This document shows, in pieces, positions 1-8,340 of a stretch of DNA of 64,000 nucleotides (its first letter is position 1; every line of letters begins with the position of its first letter). The notes under the pieces were generated by a model. The model saw only the letters and a program-made list of their open reading frames with translations. It had not been told where the DNA came from and did not search any database. A program made the translations under genes and the position numbers. Source of the stretch: an uncultured Eubacteriales bacterium (GTDB lineage Bacteria; Bacillota; Clostridia; Oscillospirales; Acutalibacteraceae); NCBI GenBank assembly GCA_948823415.1, contig CAQKRU010000003.1, forward strand, positions 1 to 64,000, in the 5' to 3' direction.

Positions 1-816
1 CTCGATCTCATCCCTATGCGGACCGCGGGTTGTGAATCCCAGCGAAACGTCCTCTTCTCGCGACTCTCGCAACTTTTGCAAAAAATCTTTTTTTATAAAA
101 CACTTTTCCAAAACTCCCTCCACATCGGCATTCATCGTCGTTTTGTACTGCATAGACAAATTTTCTTTTTTGGAAGATAGGCCCAAATAGAACTCCGCCG
201 CCAACTCCTTTAATTTTTCCACATAAGAAAATCTGCGTTCAATCAGCGCCGCACCGTACTCCGCCAACTTTTCCTCCCATACATCCAAGGTATCATCGAG
301 ATTTTTGCTCTTTTTAAGGTGACGAAGCAAGCTATTTCGCTGGTTCAAGACGTGATTATACTTCAGCAAATGCGCGGTATACTTGGGTTGTGTCTGACAA
401 ATCGCGGTATCGAGGAATTTTCGCCGAACGCCCGGCCCATCCTTAATCAAAGCCAGGTGCAACGGAGAAAAAACCACGGCGCACAAATGCCCAATCAAGT
501 CCGAAGCGCTACGTTGCGGGACTTTGTTGATGGTCACAAAGCGCTTGCCGTCAAGAACGTCGATTTTAAGGTCTTGCACTCGACCAAAACTCTCAGCCGC
601 CATAGAAAGACTCGCGTTCTTTTGCCCAAAAGTCGCCAAATCCCGATCTTTCGAGCCCCGAAACGACCTCCCGCCGGTAAAAAGCCAGATAGCCTCAAGA
701 AAATTCGTCTTGCCCTGCGCATTGTCCCCGCAAATAATATTAATCCCCCCGCACGGCGTCACTTCGGCATTTTTCAAGTTCCTATATTCTTTAAAAGAAA
801 TTTTCTCAATCTTCAA
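1..816 (-). CDS. recF: DNA replication/repair protein RecF (partial, C-terminus outside window)
   Basis: SMC-like ATPase that binds gapped DNA and helps load RecA at stalled forks. The visible 272 codons start at a TTG (816-814) that overlaps the stop of the upstream S4 gene, with a GAGGAAGA ribosome site inside that gene. Walker A GDNAQGKT lies at about residues 30-37. The conserved Gly-Pro-His-Arg-Asp-Glu stretch near the left edge is the RecF family signature. It is last in dnaA-dnaN-yaaA-recF, the classic origin order, and is probably translationally coupled to yaaA. The usual length is about 360 residues, so roughly 90 are missing at the window edge. Confidence 0.93.
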   Translation of the reverse strand, partial: MKIEKISFKEYRNLKNAEVTPCGGINIICGDNAQGKTNFLEAIWLFTGGRSFRGSKDRDLATFGQKNASLSMAAESFGRVQDLKIDVLDGKRFVTINKVPQRSASDLIGHLCAVVFSPLHLALIKDGPGVRRKFLDTAICQTQPKYTAHLLKYNHVLNQRNSLLRHLKKSKNLDDTLDVWEEKLAEYGAALIERRFSYVEKLKELAAEFYLGLSSKKENLSMQYKTTMNADVEGVLEKCFIKKDFLQKLRESREEDVSLGFTTRGPHRDEIE

Positions 817-1046
817 AATTTTTCTTCCTCAACAGCGACCTCATAGCGATTCCCGCGGACTTCCACAACATCACCACCCCGCAACTTTCTCCCCCGCATC
901 GTGCAAACCTCGCCGTTAACAGCCACATCGCCCGCCTGAACGAGAATCTTCGCCTGTCCGCCGCTCAAAACTTCTCCACAAAGCTTCAAAAAAGAATCAA
1001 GTTTTATTCCGCCCGCAGACACCGACACAACGCGAACCTTACTCAT
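813..1046 (-). CDS. yaaA: S4-domain RNA-binding protein, YaaA/RlbA type
   Basis: A 77-residue protein made almost entirely of one S4 RNA-binding fold (Ile-Lys-Leu-Asp-Ser-Phe-Leu-Lys start, Val-Asn-Gly-Glu-Val centre, Arg-Gly-Gly-Asp-Val end). This small family always sits between dnaN and recF in Bacillota. In Bacillus it has been linked to ribosome assembly. Its ATG lies inside the end of dnaN (8-bp overlap ATGAGTAA) and its stop overlaps the recF start, so the three genes are tightly coupled. Confidence 0.9.
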   Translation of the reverse strand: MSKVRVVSVSAGGIKLDSFLKLCGEVLSGGQAKILVQAGDVAVNGEVCTMRGRKLRGGDVVEVRGNRYEVAVEEEKF

Positions 1047-2151
1047 CGACAGCCTTCAACCTCACCGGCAGAACGAGAAAAACAAACGCATCGCCCTCCT
1101 TAGGCACAATCTTAATCGGGCTGAGCGGACCATTGAGCAGAACCTTAACCTCGTCGCATTCAGTATTCTTGAGCGCGTCAATCAGATAGCGATTGTTAAA
1201 CCCGATCTCGAGCGCGTCGCCTTGCATACTTATGGGCAACTCGTCGCTAGCCTTGCCGACCGTCGTTATGCAAAAAACGCGCGCAAAGTTGTCCGCAAAA
1301 GAGCATCTCACGGGGCTTTTAAGCCGGTCGGTAACCACCAAAGACACGCGATCAATGCTCTCAATCATGCTCTTCACGTTCACAACGGCCTCGGTAGCGT
1401 GCGAAGGCGGAATCGCCGCGGTGTAATCGAGGAATTCGCCCTCCAACAGCCGAGAAATCACGAAATAGCTCTCGATATAAAAAATTATATGCTTCTTCCC
1501 TACAGAAATCTGGATTTTGGCGCCCTCAGCGTCCGGAAGAATCTTCAAAACCTCATTAAGCGTCTTGCCCGGCACAACAAACCGCAGCTCCTTGCCGCCC
1601 GCAAGCACTTCCTTGCGCAACGCCAGCCTAAAGCCGTCCACAGAGATCAACTTGAGCTCCGTCTCGCTAACCTCAAACAAAGTCCCCGTATTAATCGGCT
1701 TCACGTCGGTCTCAGAAGTCGCAAAAAGTGTCTGCCGGATCATTCCCTTCAAAGTCTCGCAGTCAAGGCTCAGAGTTTCAGCGTCCGAAAGCGTCGGAAT
1801 CTCCGGAAAATCCTCATGAGAAATCCCAACAAGCGAGAACTCTGCCGGTGCACTGGTAATCGTAGCAATCAGCTTTTCGTCCACGCTGATAGTAATCGTA
1901 TCTGCCGGCGCTTTGCGAATAATTTCCGAAAAAAGCTTAGCGTTTATCACAATTTGGCCCGGTTGTTCGATGGTAGCGGGGATCTCCGTCATAATTCCAA
2001 GTTCCAAGTCGTACCCACAAAGCGAGATCGAATTTTCTTTTGTAGAAATAAGGATCCCCTCAAGCGCGGTAAGGCAAGATTTAGTCGAGACCGCCTTTTG
2101 AACATTCAAGACAGATTCAACAAGCGTCTGCCGCAAGCAGGTTATTTTCAT
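1039..2151 (-). CDS. dnaN: DNA polymerase III sliding clamp (beta subunit)
   Basis: 370 residues, the normal length for the ring-shaped processivity clamp. It starts MKITCLRQTLVESVLNVQKAVSTK and ends with the conserved Pro-Leu-Ser-Pro-Ile-Lys-Ile and Leu-Val-Leu-Pro-Val-Arg stretches that form the hydrophobic partner-binding cleft. It lies 305 bp downstream of dnaA and overlaps yaaA. An AGGTGATC ribosome site precedes the ATG. Confidence 0.96.
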   Translation of the reverse strand: MKITCLRQTLVESVLNVQKAVSTKSCLTALEGILISTKENSISLCGYDLELGIMTEIPATIEQPGQIVINAKLFSEIIRKAPADTITISVDEKLIATITSAPAEFSLVGISHEDFPEIPTLSDAETLSLDCETLKGMIRQTLFATSETDVKPINTGTLFEVSETELKLISVDGFRLALRKEVLAGGKELRFVVPGKTLNEVLKILPDAEGAKIQISVGKKHIIFYIESYFVISRLLEGEFLDYTAAIPPSHATEAVVNVKSMIESIDRVSLVVTDRLKSPVRCSFADNFARVFCITTVGKASDELPISMQGDALEIGFNNRYLIDALKNTECDEVKVLLNGPLSPIKIVPKEGDAFVFLVLPVRLKAVDE

Positions 2152-2456
2152 AAAAGATCACCTCATTTTAAAATAATAGCAATGAAATAATTAAATTTTA
2201 GTAATATTAGTAGGGGCCGTTGATATGTTGAAACGCCCTCCAAAACAGCGGTGCAAAGCCAATTTAAAACTCAAACCCTTCGTTTAATTTATGTGGAAAC
2301 TTTTTAAACTTTAAACCGAACCCGCGACATTTCAACAAATTGGTGGAAAACTTGGTGTTAAATGTTGAAAAAAAGTTGAAAGAAAAACACCGCAAAAATC
2401 GCGAATTCAACCGAAAATGTTAAAAAGTGAAAACATTGTTAACAAATCAACAATCG
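2152..2456. other. dnaA-dnaN intergenic spacer, candidate oriC
   Basis: A 305-bp AT-rich spacer without a gene. It holds four GTTGAAA-type words (TGTTGAAA at 2226-2233 and 2363-2370, inverted TTTCAACA at 2330-2337, GTTGAAA at 2375-2381) and a degenerate DnaA-box-like TGTGGAAAC at 2292-2300. I see no perfect TTATCCACA box. The AT-rich stretch near 2165-2210 could act as an unwinding element. Assignment as origin rests mainly on gene context, because dnaA-dnaN-recF and rpmH onward diverge here. Confidence 0.45.
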
Positions 2457-3776
2457 CTACCTGTCGCGAATATTCTTGATGATATCCTCGATCATCGCCC
2501 GCGTTTTGGGATCGGTCTTCATCGTCTTCTCGACCTGCTGGATAGCATAGACCACGGTAGAGTGATCCCTGCCGCCAAACTCCGCCCCCAAGGCCGTCAT
2601 AGAAAGTTGAGTAATCTCCCTAGCGATATAAATCGCAGTCTGACGCGCGTTAGAGATGTTCGAAGCCCGCTTAGATGAGCGAATATCCTCGCCAGAAACA
2701 CCATAGGTCTTAGCGACCTCCTCCACGATCTTCTCCACAGTGAGCGGCGGAGGCTGATCGTTATTCAAAATATCCGAAATAGCGGCCTGCGCGGTAGCTA
2801 TGCTCGGTTCGTCGCCCTGCAAAAGATAATAAGCCTTAATCTTCTTAACGGCGCCCTCGAGCTGCCGGATATTCGTCTTGAGCTTAGTTGCAATGTACTC
2901 CGAGACGTTATTCGGGATGTCAATGTCCAGAATCTCGGCCTTTCTCTTAATAATAGCGATCCGCGTCTCAAAGTCCGGCGGCTGAATGTCGGCAATCAGA
3001 CCCCATTCAAAGCGCGTTCTCAAGCGATCCTCAAGTGTTTGAATCTCTTTGGGCGGCCGGTCAGACGTCAAGACGATCTGCTTATTGGCTTCGTACAGCG
3101 TGTTGAAGGTATGGAAGAATTCCTCCTGCGTAGAGTCCTTCCCCGCGATAAACTGAATGTCGTCCACAAGCAGAATGTCGGTCTGGCGGTACTTTTGATG
3201 AAACTCAATCGTCGTACCCCGCCGTATAGCGTCAATCAGCTCGTTTGTGAATTCGTCACCCTTAATATAAAGCGAGCGCGTCTCGGGGTGCGTCTTCTTG
3301 ATGTCGTTGCAGATGGCGTATAGAAGATGCGTCTTGCCAAGCCCCGAGTTCCCATAAATAAACAGCGGATTATAGGATCCAGCGGGGTTTGCGGCCACAG
3401 CCAGAGCCGCAGCGTGTGCAAATTTATTGGAAGAGCCCACAATATATGTATCGAAGGTTAGTTCTGGCGCCGCGTCGATGGCCAAGCTGTCGTTTTTTGG
3501 CGGACGGCTTTCGCTGCTAGCATTTGGCGTAACAAAACATATATTAATGCCGTTAGATCCGAAGATCTCCTCAAACGCGCTATTCAAAAGCGGCGTATAA
3601 CAGCGAGTAAGCGTCTGTTTATGAAATTCGTTAGGCACCATCAAAATAGCGTCACCCGTGTCAAAGTCGATCTTAACCGGAGAAATCCGGCTGATCCACG
3701 TTTTGTAAGCGACGTCGGTTATTCGAGTCTTGCAGTAGGAACAGATGAGTTCCCAAGCCTCGTTGAAAGATTCCAT
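2457..3776 (-). CDS. dnaA: Chromosomal replication initiator DnaA
   Basis: AAA+ initiator that binds origin boxes and loads the helicase. 439 residues in four domains: N-terminal interaction domain (1-80), a short linker, an AAA+ core with Walker A GNSGLGKT (142-149) and Walker B Leu-Leu-Val-Asp-Asp-Ile-Gln, and a C-terminal helix-turn-helix with the signature GGRDHSTVVYAI near residue 401. The ATG at 3776 follows CTCTGGAGGTAAAAA. It reads away from rpmH, the usual divergent arrangement at bacterial origins. Confidence 0.97.
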   Translation of the reverse strand: MESFNEAWELICSYCKTRITDVAYKTWISRISPVKIDFDTGDAILMVPNEFHKQTLTRCYTPLLNSAFEEIFGSNGINICFVTPNASSESRPPKNDSLAIDAAPELTFDTYIVGSSNKFAHAAALAVAANPAGSYNPLFIYGNSGLGKTHLLYAICNDIKKTHPETRSLYIKGDEFTNELIDAIRRGTTIEFHQKYRQTDILLVDDIQFIAGKDSTQEEFFHTFNTLYEANKQIVLTSDRPPKEIQTLEDRLRTRFEWGLIADIQPPDFETRIAIIKRKAEILDIDIPNNVSEYIATKLKTNIRQLEGAVKKIKAYYLLQGDEPSIATAQAAISDILNNDQPPPLTVEKIVEEVAKTYGVSGEDIRSSKRASNISNARQTAIYIAREITQLSMTALGAEFGGRDHSTVVYAIQQVEKTMKTDPKTRAMIEDIIKNIRDR

Positions 3777-4188
3777 TTTTTACCTCCAGAGAATTAACGA
3801 TCTACTATCTTTAACATTGTGCGATACTGTGCGAAAATTTGCGAAATAAATTTCTTTTTAATAAATAAAAACCGCAGAAAGAATGCTGCCAAGAAATTTG
3901 CTGCAAAAAAAGCGTGTTAAAATCGACAAAAACGAGGCAAAAAGGCGCGAAAGAGCGATTTGGCCACACTAAACAGCCCATAAAACAAGATAAAGATATA
4001 CAGTACTTAGGATACCACAAATCGCAAAATTTTTCAATCGAATTTTTTGTGAAATTTTGGGATAGGCAAAAGTGGTCGCGGATGCAGAAAAATCGCCGCA
4101 GGACCGCACATTTTTGTGCTCTTGACACGGTCGCCGACTTTGAGGTATAATATCAACATACGCTTGATGTGCGAAGGGAGGACGCTTT
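3777..4188. other. dnaA-rpmH divergent intergenic region
   Basis: 412 bp between the divergent dnaA and rpmH genes. It contains the rpmH promoter at its right end. Near dnaA there is a repeated TGTGCGA word (about 3818-3838) and several GCGAAA-type words, but no perfect DnaA box. Part of a bipartite origin could lie here. Confidence 0.4.
4122..4151 (+). promoter_or_regulatory. Sigma-A promoter of rpmH
   Basis: Perfect -35 TTGACA (4122-4127) and -10 TATAAT (4146-4151) with an 18-bp spacer, about 37 bp before the rpmH start codon. Confidence 0.85.
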
Positions 4189-4323
4189 ATGTTAAGAACT
4201 TATCAGCCAAAAAAGCTTCACCGAAAGAAGGAACACGGCTTTAGAAAAAGAATGGCAGATAGAAACGGCCGCAGAGTCTTGGCGCGCCGCAGAGCCAAAG
4301 GTAGACATAGACTTTCTTATTAA
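4189..4323 (+). CDS. rpmH: 50S ribosomal protein L34
   Basis: A 44-residue, highly basic protein starting MLRTYQPKKLHRKKEHGFR and ending KGRHRLSY, the universal L34 pattern. GGGAGGAC precedes the ATG at 4189. It is the first gene of the rightward rpmH-rnpA-yidD-yidC-jag block. Confidence 0.96.
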   Translation: MLRTYQPKKLHRKKEHGFRKRMADRNGRRVLARRRAKGRHRLSY

Positions 4324-4470
4324 TTTTTTTTGTTTTAACCTAGACTAAGTTGCGGCTTGGTCGATGTTTTTGAGCTTTTTTGTTGTGATGTTTTTTGTTT
4401 TTGTGAGATTTTTAAAAAGCGAAGGATTAAAAAATGCCGGTGTGGTGCCAAAATCAGAAGGCTTGGTGTT

Positions 4471-4815
4471 ATGAGTAAGATTATTACTTTGAATAAGAAT
4501 CGCGAATTTAGCCGGGTTTACTCGAGGGGCCGGTCGTATGTTTCGCCGGTTTTGGTTGTTTACGTTTTGAGAAATCGCGAGAATACCGCGCGGATGGGCA
4601 TTACTACTAGCAAGAAAATCGGTAACGCTGTGCAACGAAATCGTGCTCGGCGGGTTGTGCGAGAGGCTTATCGGACGCTTTTGCCAAGGATCCGGCCGGG
4701 ATTTGACGTTGTTTTGGTGGCCAGAAAAAAGACTTGGTCGATAAAGATGGGCGACGTTTTGCGAGAGCTGACCAAAAAGTTAGCAGAGGCCAGGATTTTG
4801 ACGGCAGAGGGCTGA
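4471..4815 (+). CDS. rnpA: Ribonuclease P protein component
   Basis: 114 residues. It is the protein cofactor that helps the RNase P RNA trim tRNA 5' leaders. The basic RNR-like signature Lys-Lys-Ile-Gly-Asn-Ala-Val-Gln-Arg-Asn-Arg-Ala-Arg-Arg is clear. A longer upstream reading to 4357 exists, but its extra 38 residues (Cys/Phe-rich) match nothing in the family, so I start at ATG 4471, the family-normal position. The ribosome site there is weak. Confidence 0.93.
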   Translation: MSKIITLNKNREFSRVYSRGRSYVSPVLVVYVLRNRENTARMGITTSKKIGNAVQRNRARRVVREAYRTLLPRIRPGFDVVLVARKKTWSIKMGDVLRELTKKLAEARILTAEG

Positions 4816-4861
4816 TTTTTGTTGCCCATATAAGGTTAACGTTTGGAGAGCGGGCTTTTTT

Positions 4862-5098
4862 ATGGTGAAGAATTTTTTGATTCGGTTGATAAAATTTTAT
4901 CAGCGAAATATCTCGAGGAACAGGCCGCCGTGCTGCAGGTTTTATCCGTCTTGCTCCGACTACGGCATCGAGGCGATTGATCGGTTTGGCGCGTTGAAGG
5001 GCTTGGCGCTTGTTTTGCTGCGATTTTTGCGCTGTAATCCTATGTTTCACGGTGGGTTTGACCCGGTGCCTTTGTCTGGGCGGCGAAAGCGACGCTGA
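4862..5098 (+). CDS. yidD: Membrane protein insertion efficiency factor YidD
   Basis: 78 residues with the family signature Cys-Arg-Phe-Tyr-Pro-Ser-Cys-Ser-Asp-Tyr and Cys-Asn-Pro-Met-Phe-His-Gly-Gly-Phe-Asp-Pro-Val. A short amphipathic helix at the N-terminus would sit on the membrane next to the YidC insertase. It lies between rnpA and yidC, the conserved order. Confidence 0.93.
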   Translation: MVKNFLIRLIKFYQRNISRNRPPCCRFYPSCSDYGIEAIDRFGALKGLALVLLRFLRCNPMFHGGFDPVPLSGRRKRR

Positions 5099-5137
5099 TT
5101 TTGCGGCATTTATCATCTTTACGGGGGACTTTTTTGT

Positions 5138-6076
5138 ATGAATTTATTTAATCTGATTGGCGACGCACTGGGCAGGCTTTTGGGCCTTGTTTTGTGGTTT
5201 TTCTTCGATTTATTCGACAGTTTCGTTCCGGCGGTGTTCATTTTCGTCGTGATCATCAAGGCTTTGTCGTTTCCGTTTGAGCTGAAGTCGAGAAAGGCGC
5301 TGCTTAAGACCTCGAAGATTAGCGCGAAGACTCAAGAAATTCAGAAAAAATACGCGAATAATCGGCAAAAAATGAACGAGGAAATGGCGAAACTCTACGA
5401 AAAAGAGGGCTTTAACCCGTTGGGTGGATGTTTGCCTCAGCTTTTGCCGGCGTTTGTGTTTACGGGCGTTTACGGAGCCATCTTTCGGCCTTTGACGAAC
5501 TTGTTTCACGTTTCTGCCGAGGCTTTGAGCTCTGCGGTGGAGGCCTTGAAGGCTATCCCCGGACTGTCGGGCGATTTCGGATCGGTTTACGCGCAGTTGG
5601 AGATCATAAAGGTTTTTCCGCAGGTCAGCGACAAATTGACGATGTTTACAGCCGAGCAAATTAGTGATATACTGGACTTTAACAAGGGCTTCAACTTTTT
5701 TGGGCTGGACTTGTTCGCGGTGCCGATGACGAGCTCTTTTGAGACTCTGGCGTGGATTTGGCCGGTGCTTTCGGCTGGAACGATGTTTGCGACGATATTT
5801 GTGGCTCAGATGATGGACGGAAACCGCCAAGCAGCGCCAGGTTGCGCTAGGTTCGTACCGTTTTTGATCCCGCTGATATTCGTTTCGCTGACTTTGTACG
5901 CGCCCGCGGCCTTGGGAGCCTATTACACGGTGTTTAACGTGATTTCGCTGATTCAATCGATATTCTTAGCCAGGTTTTTTGGGCCAAAGGCGCTTGCTGC
6001 CAAGGAAGAAGCGGCGAGGATTGCTCGATTGGAAATCATTGAGGCTAGTGAACCCCGCATAGATGCTGAAAAGTAA
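5138..6076 (+). CDS. yidC: Membrane protein insertase YidC/OxaA
   Basis: 312 residues with several membrane segments (about 12-50, 95-125, 205-230, 245-275). Inserts and folds inner-membrane proteins alone or with Sec. The signature Gly-Phe-Asn-Pro-Leu-Gly-Gly-Cys-Leu-Pro-Gln-Leu-Leu is at about residue 90. No lipobox is visible at the N-terminus, unlike Bacillus SpoIIIJ. The charged cytoplasmic loop at about 50-90 is the usual substrate-handling coiled region. Confidence 0.95.
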   Translation: MNLFNLIGDALGRLLGLVLWFFFDLFDSFVPAVFIFVVIIKALSFPFELKSRKALLKTSKISAKTQEIQKKYANNRQKMNEEMAKLYEKEGFNPLGGCLPQLLPAFVFTGVYGAIFRPLTNLFHVSAEALSSAVEALKAIPGLSGDFGSVYAQLEIIKVFPQVSDKLTMFTAEQISDILDFNKGFNFFGLDLFAVPMTSSFETLAWIWPVLSAGTMFATIFVAQMMDGNRQAAPGCARFVPFLIPLIFVSLTLYAPAALGAYYTVFNVISLIQSIFLARFFGPKALAAKEEAARIARLEIIEASEPRIDAEK

Positions 6077-6145
6077 GGACTAATTGTTTTAAAAATTGTC
6101 ATAGATTTGAAATTTCACAAAGATTTGTAAAATTTACGGAGGTGC

Positions 6146-6784
6146 ATGGTTGTGGTGAAGGAAGCTGTTGGAGTTGGAGAAACGCTAGTGTTGGCGCAGG
6201 AGGAGGCCTGTAAGGCGTTGGGCGCGGCCCAGCAGGAGGTGTCTTTTGAGGTAATTCAGATGCCGGGCAAGAAGGTTTTTGGGATTTTTGGCGGAAAGTT
6301 GGCGAAGGTTCGGGCTAGTGTCACGGTTGCACCGGCAAAGCTTGCGGCTAAGTATCTGCACGACGTTTTGACCGCATACGGGCTGAAAAATTTTAGCATA
6401 GAGAGCGAAGAAAGCCCAGAGGGAGTCAATTTGCACGTGGTTGGCGGAAATGCGAAGATCGCGATTGGGCATCGTGGCGACACTTTGGACGCGATACAGT
6501 ATTTGGTTGGCTTGGTTGCTAACGCCGTGTGCGATTCGTATTATCGGGTGACGATTAATATTAGCGATTACCGCGAGAGACGCGAAAAAGTTTTGATAAA
6601 GTTGGCGGAAAATCTGGCTTCGAAGGTTTTACGCACGAAGAAGCCCGTTGAACTGGAGCCGATGACGCCTTATGAGCGTAAGGTTATACATATGACGGTG
6701 GAGAAGGTTGATGGCGTGACGTCTTGGTCGGAGGGAGAGGACCTCCAGCGGCATCTGGTCATTGATCTTGACAAGTCTGTTTGA
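6146..6784 (+). CDS. jag: RNA-binding protein Jag/KhpB
   Basis: 212 residues in the canonical three parts: Jag-N domain (about 1-60, with Gly-Lys-Lys-Val-Phe-Gly-Ile-Phe-Gly-Gly), KH domain (about 85-145, Gly-His-Arg-Gly-Asp-Thr-Leu-Asp) and C-terminal R3H domain (about 145-210). It is thought to bind RNA with KhpA and to affect cell elongation. The ATG at 6146 is only 4 bases from the GGAGG. GTG codons at 6152 and 6155 have better spacing and are possible starts. Confidence 0.93.
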   Translation: MVVVKEAVGVGETLVLAQEEACKALGAAQQEVSFEVIQMPGKKVFGIFGGKLAKVRASVTVAPAKLAAKYLHDVLTAYGLKNFSIESEESPEGVNLHVVGGNAKIAIGHRGDTLDAIQYLVGLVANAVCDSYYRVTINISDYRERREKVLIKLAENLASKVLRTKKPVELEPMTPYERKVIHMTVEKVDGVTSWSEGEDLQRHLVIDLDKSV

Positions 6785-6812
6785 TTGGTTGTTGATTTTT
6801 CGCGGTTGCTTC

Positions 6813-6843
6813 AAAAGGTGATTCGGTTTTGAGTCGCCTTTTT
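6813..6843 (+). terminator. Intrinsic terminator after jag
   Basis: Nine-bp stem AAAAGGTGA / TCGCCTTTT (6813-6821 with 6834-6842, one G-U pair) followed by Ts. It ends the rpmH-to-jag transcription unit. Confidence 0.65.
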
Positions 6844-6912
6844 GCTTTGTGGGCGAGTTTTATTTATGTAGGTTGTTGGCAAAATGCTGGTAGAATGGGA
6901 GGTTTGGCTGAT

Positions 6913-8283
6913 ATGCAGTTGGATCCGATTGCTGCGATCTCGACGGCGCAGGGGCAGGGCGGAATCGGGGTTATTCGCGTCTCTGGCGAGGGCTCGATTT
7001 CTATTGTTGACAAGGTCTTTAGGTCGGTTTCTGGCAAGACTTTAGCTGAGACTTCCGGCTATACGGCGAGGTTTGGTAAAATTTATGACCAGAGCGAAGA
7101 GCTTGATGAGGCAGTTGTGCTGGTGTTTCGTGCGCCGCACAGCTATACTGGCGAGGATGTTGTGGAGATCTCTTGCCATGGCGGGCTTTATATAACGAAG
7201 CGAGTTTTGAGAACAGTTTTGGCGGCCGGGGCTCAGCCTGCAGGGCCCGGAGAGTTCACGAAGAGGGCTTTTTTGAACGGAAAGATAGATTTGATCAAGG
7301 CGGAGTCGGTGATGAAGATCATCGAAGCGACGGGGAAAAGCGCGGCCAGGGCCGCTGTGGCGGTGAATAACGGCGCAGTGAGTAGAAAAATTGCTGAAGC
7401 GACGGAGGATTTGATTGATTTATCGGCGCGACTCGCGGTTTGGGCGGATTATCCCGATGATGCTGACTTTGATGCGGATTTTAATTCTATAAAAGAAATA
7501 TTGAGCCGAGCAAAAGCGCGATTGGATCTATTGTTGAAAAATTATGATGCAGGGAAAGTTTTGATAAATGGCGTGAATACTGCGATTGTGGGTGCGCCGA
7601 ATGTTGGGAAGTCCACGTTGATGAACATGCTGGTGGGGTCCGAGAGAAGCATTGTGACGGAGATCCCTGGGACGACCAGAGACATTGTAGAGGAATCGGT
7701 GGCGCTTGGAGATATCACGCTGCGAATTTGCGATACAGCCGGGATTCACGCGACTAAAGATCCGGTCGAGGCCATTGGAGTGGATCGCGCGAAGGATAAA
7801 TTGATGTCTGCGGATTTGGTGATTTTTGTCCTTGATGGTTCAAGATCCTTGACAGACGGCGAAGTTGACCTACTTAATTCTATAAAAGAAAATAAAAACG
7901 TGCTGGCGGTTGTAAATAAATCTGACTTGAATCAGGTTTTGGACTGCGATGCTATTAAAAAATTTGTTAAAGATGTTGTTAAAATTTCGGCCAAAACTGG
8001 CGCTGGAGCTGAAGAGTTGGAGAAAAGCGTCCTGAAGATCCTTGAAGTGGCGCAGGTTGACCCTTCAGAGGGCATTTTGGTCTCGGAGCGACAATATTTT
8101 ACGGTGAAAACTGCGCTGAAATCAGTTAAAGAAGCTTTGTCAGCTTTGGAGAGCGGCCTCACTTTGGACGCTGTGACGGTCTCGATAAACAGCGCTATTG
8201 ACGAACTCTTAGTTTTGACTGGCGAAAAGGCGACTCAAGTGGTTGTGGATGAACTCTTTTCGAAGTTTTGCGTTGGAAAGTAA
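6913..8283 (+). CDS. mnmE: tRNA modification GTPase MnmE
   Basis: 456 residues from ATG 6913. With MnmG it makes the 5-carboxymethylaminomethyl group on wobble uridine of tRNA. N-terminal folate-binding domain, helical domain split around a Ras-like G domain (Gly-Ala-Pro-Asn-Val-Gly-Lys-Ser-Thr, Asp-Thr-Ala-Gly, Asn-Lys-Ser-Asp), and the diagnostic C-terminal FCVGK with catalytic Cys. A longer reading from 6829 overlaps the upstream terminator and lacks a ribosome site, while GGGAGG lies 9 bases before 6913. Confidence 0.95.
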   Translation: MQLDPIAAISTAQGQGGIGVIRVSGEGSISIVDKVFRSVSGKTLAETSGYTARFGKIYDQSEELDEAVVLVFRAPHSYTGEDVVEISCHGGLYITKRVLRTVLAAGAQPAGPGEFTKRAFLNGKIDLIKAESVMKIIEATGKSAARAAVAVNNGAVSRKIAEATEDLIDLSARLAVWADYPDDADFDADFNSIKEILSRAKARLDLLLKNYDAGKVLINGVNTAIVGAPNVGKSTLMNMLVGSERSIVTEIPGTTRDIVEESVALGDITLRICDTAGIHATKDPVEAIGVDRAKDKLMSADLVIFVLDGSRSLTDGEVDLLNSIKENKNVLAVVNKSDLNQVLDCDAIKKFVKDVVKISAKTGAGAEELEKSVLKILEVAQVDPSEGILVSERQYFTVKTALKSVKEALSALESGLTLDAVTVSINSAIDELLVLTGEKATQVVVDELFSKFCVGK

Positions 8284-8340
8284 AAGGCTGTAGACTCAGT
8301 GTTCGTGCCGGTTTTAGAGAGATGAAAAAGAAGGGATATT

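Noticed and set aside
4357..4470. 38-residue N-terminal extension of rnpA
   Set aside because: The Cys/Phe-rich extension is unlike RnpA; the family start fits ATG 4471.
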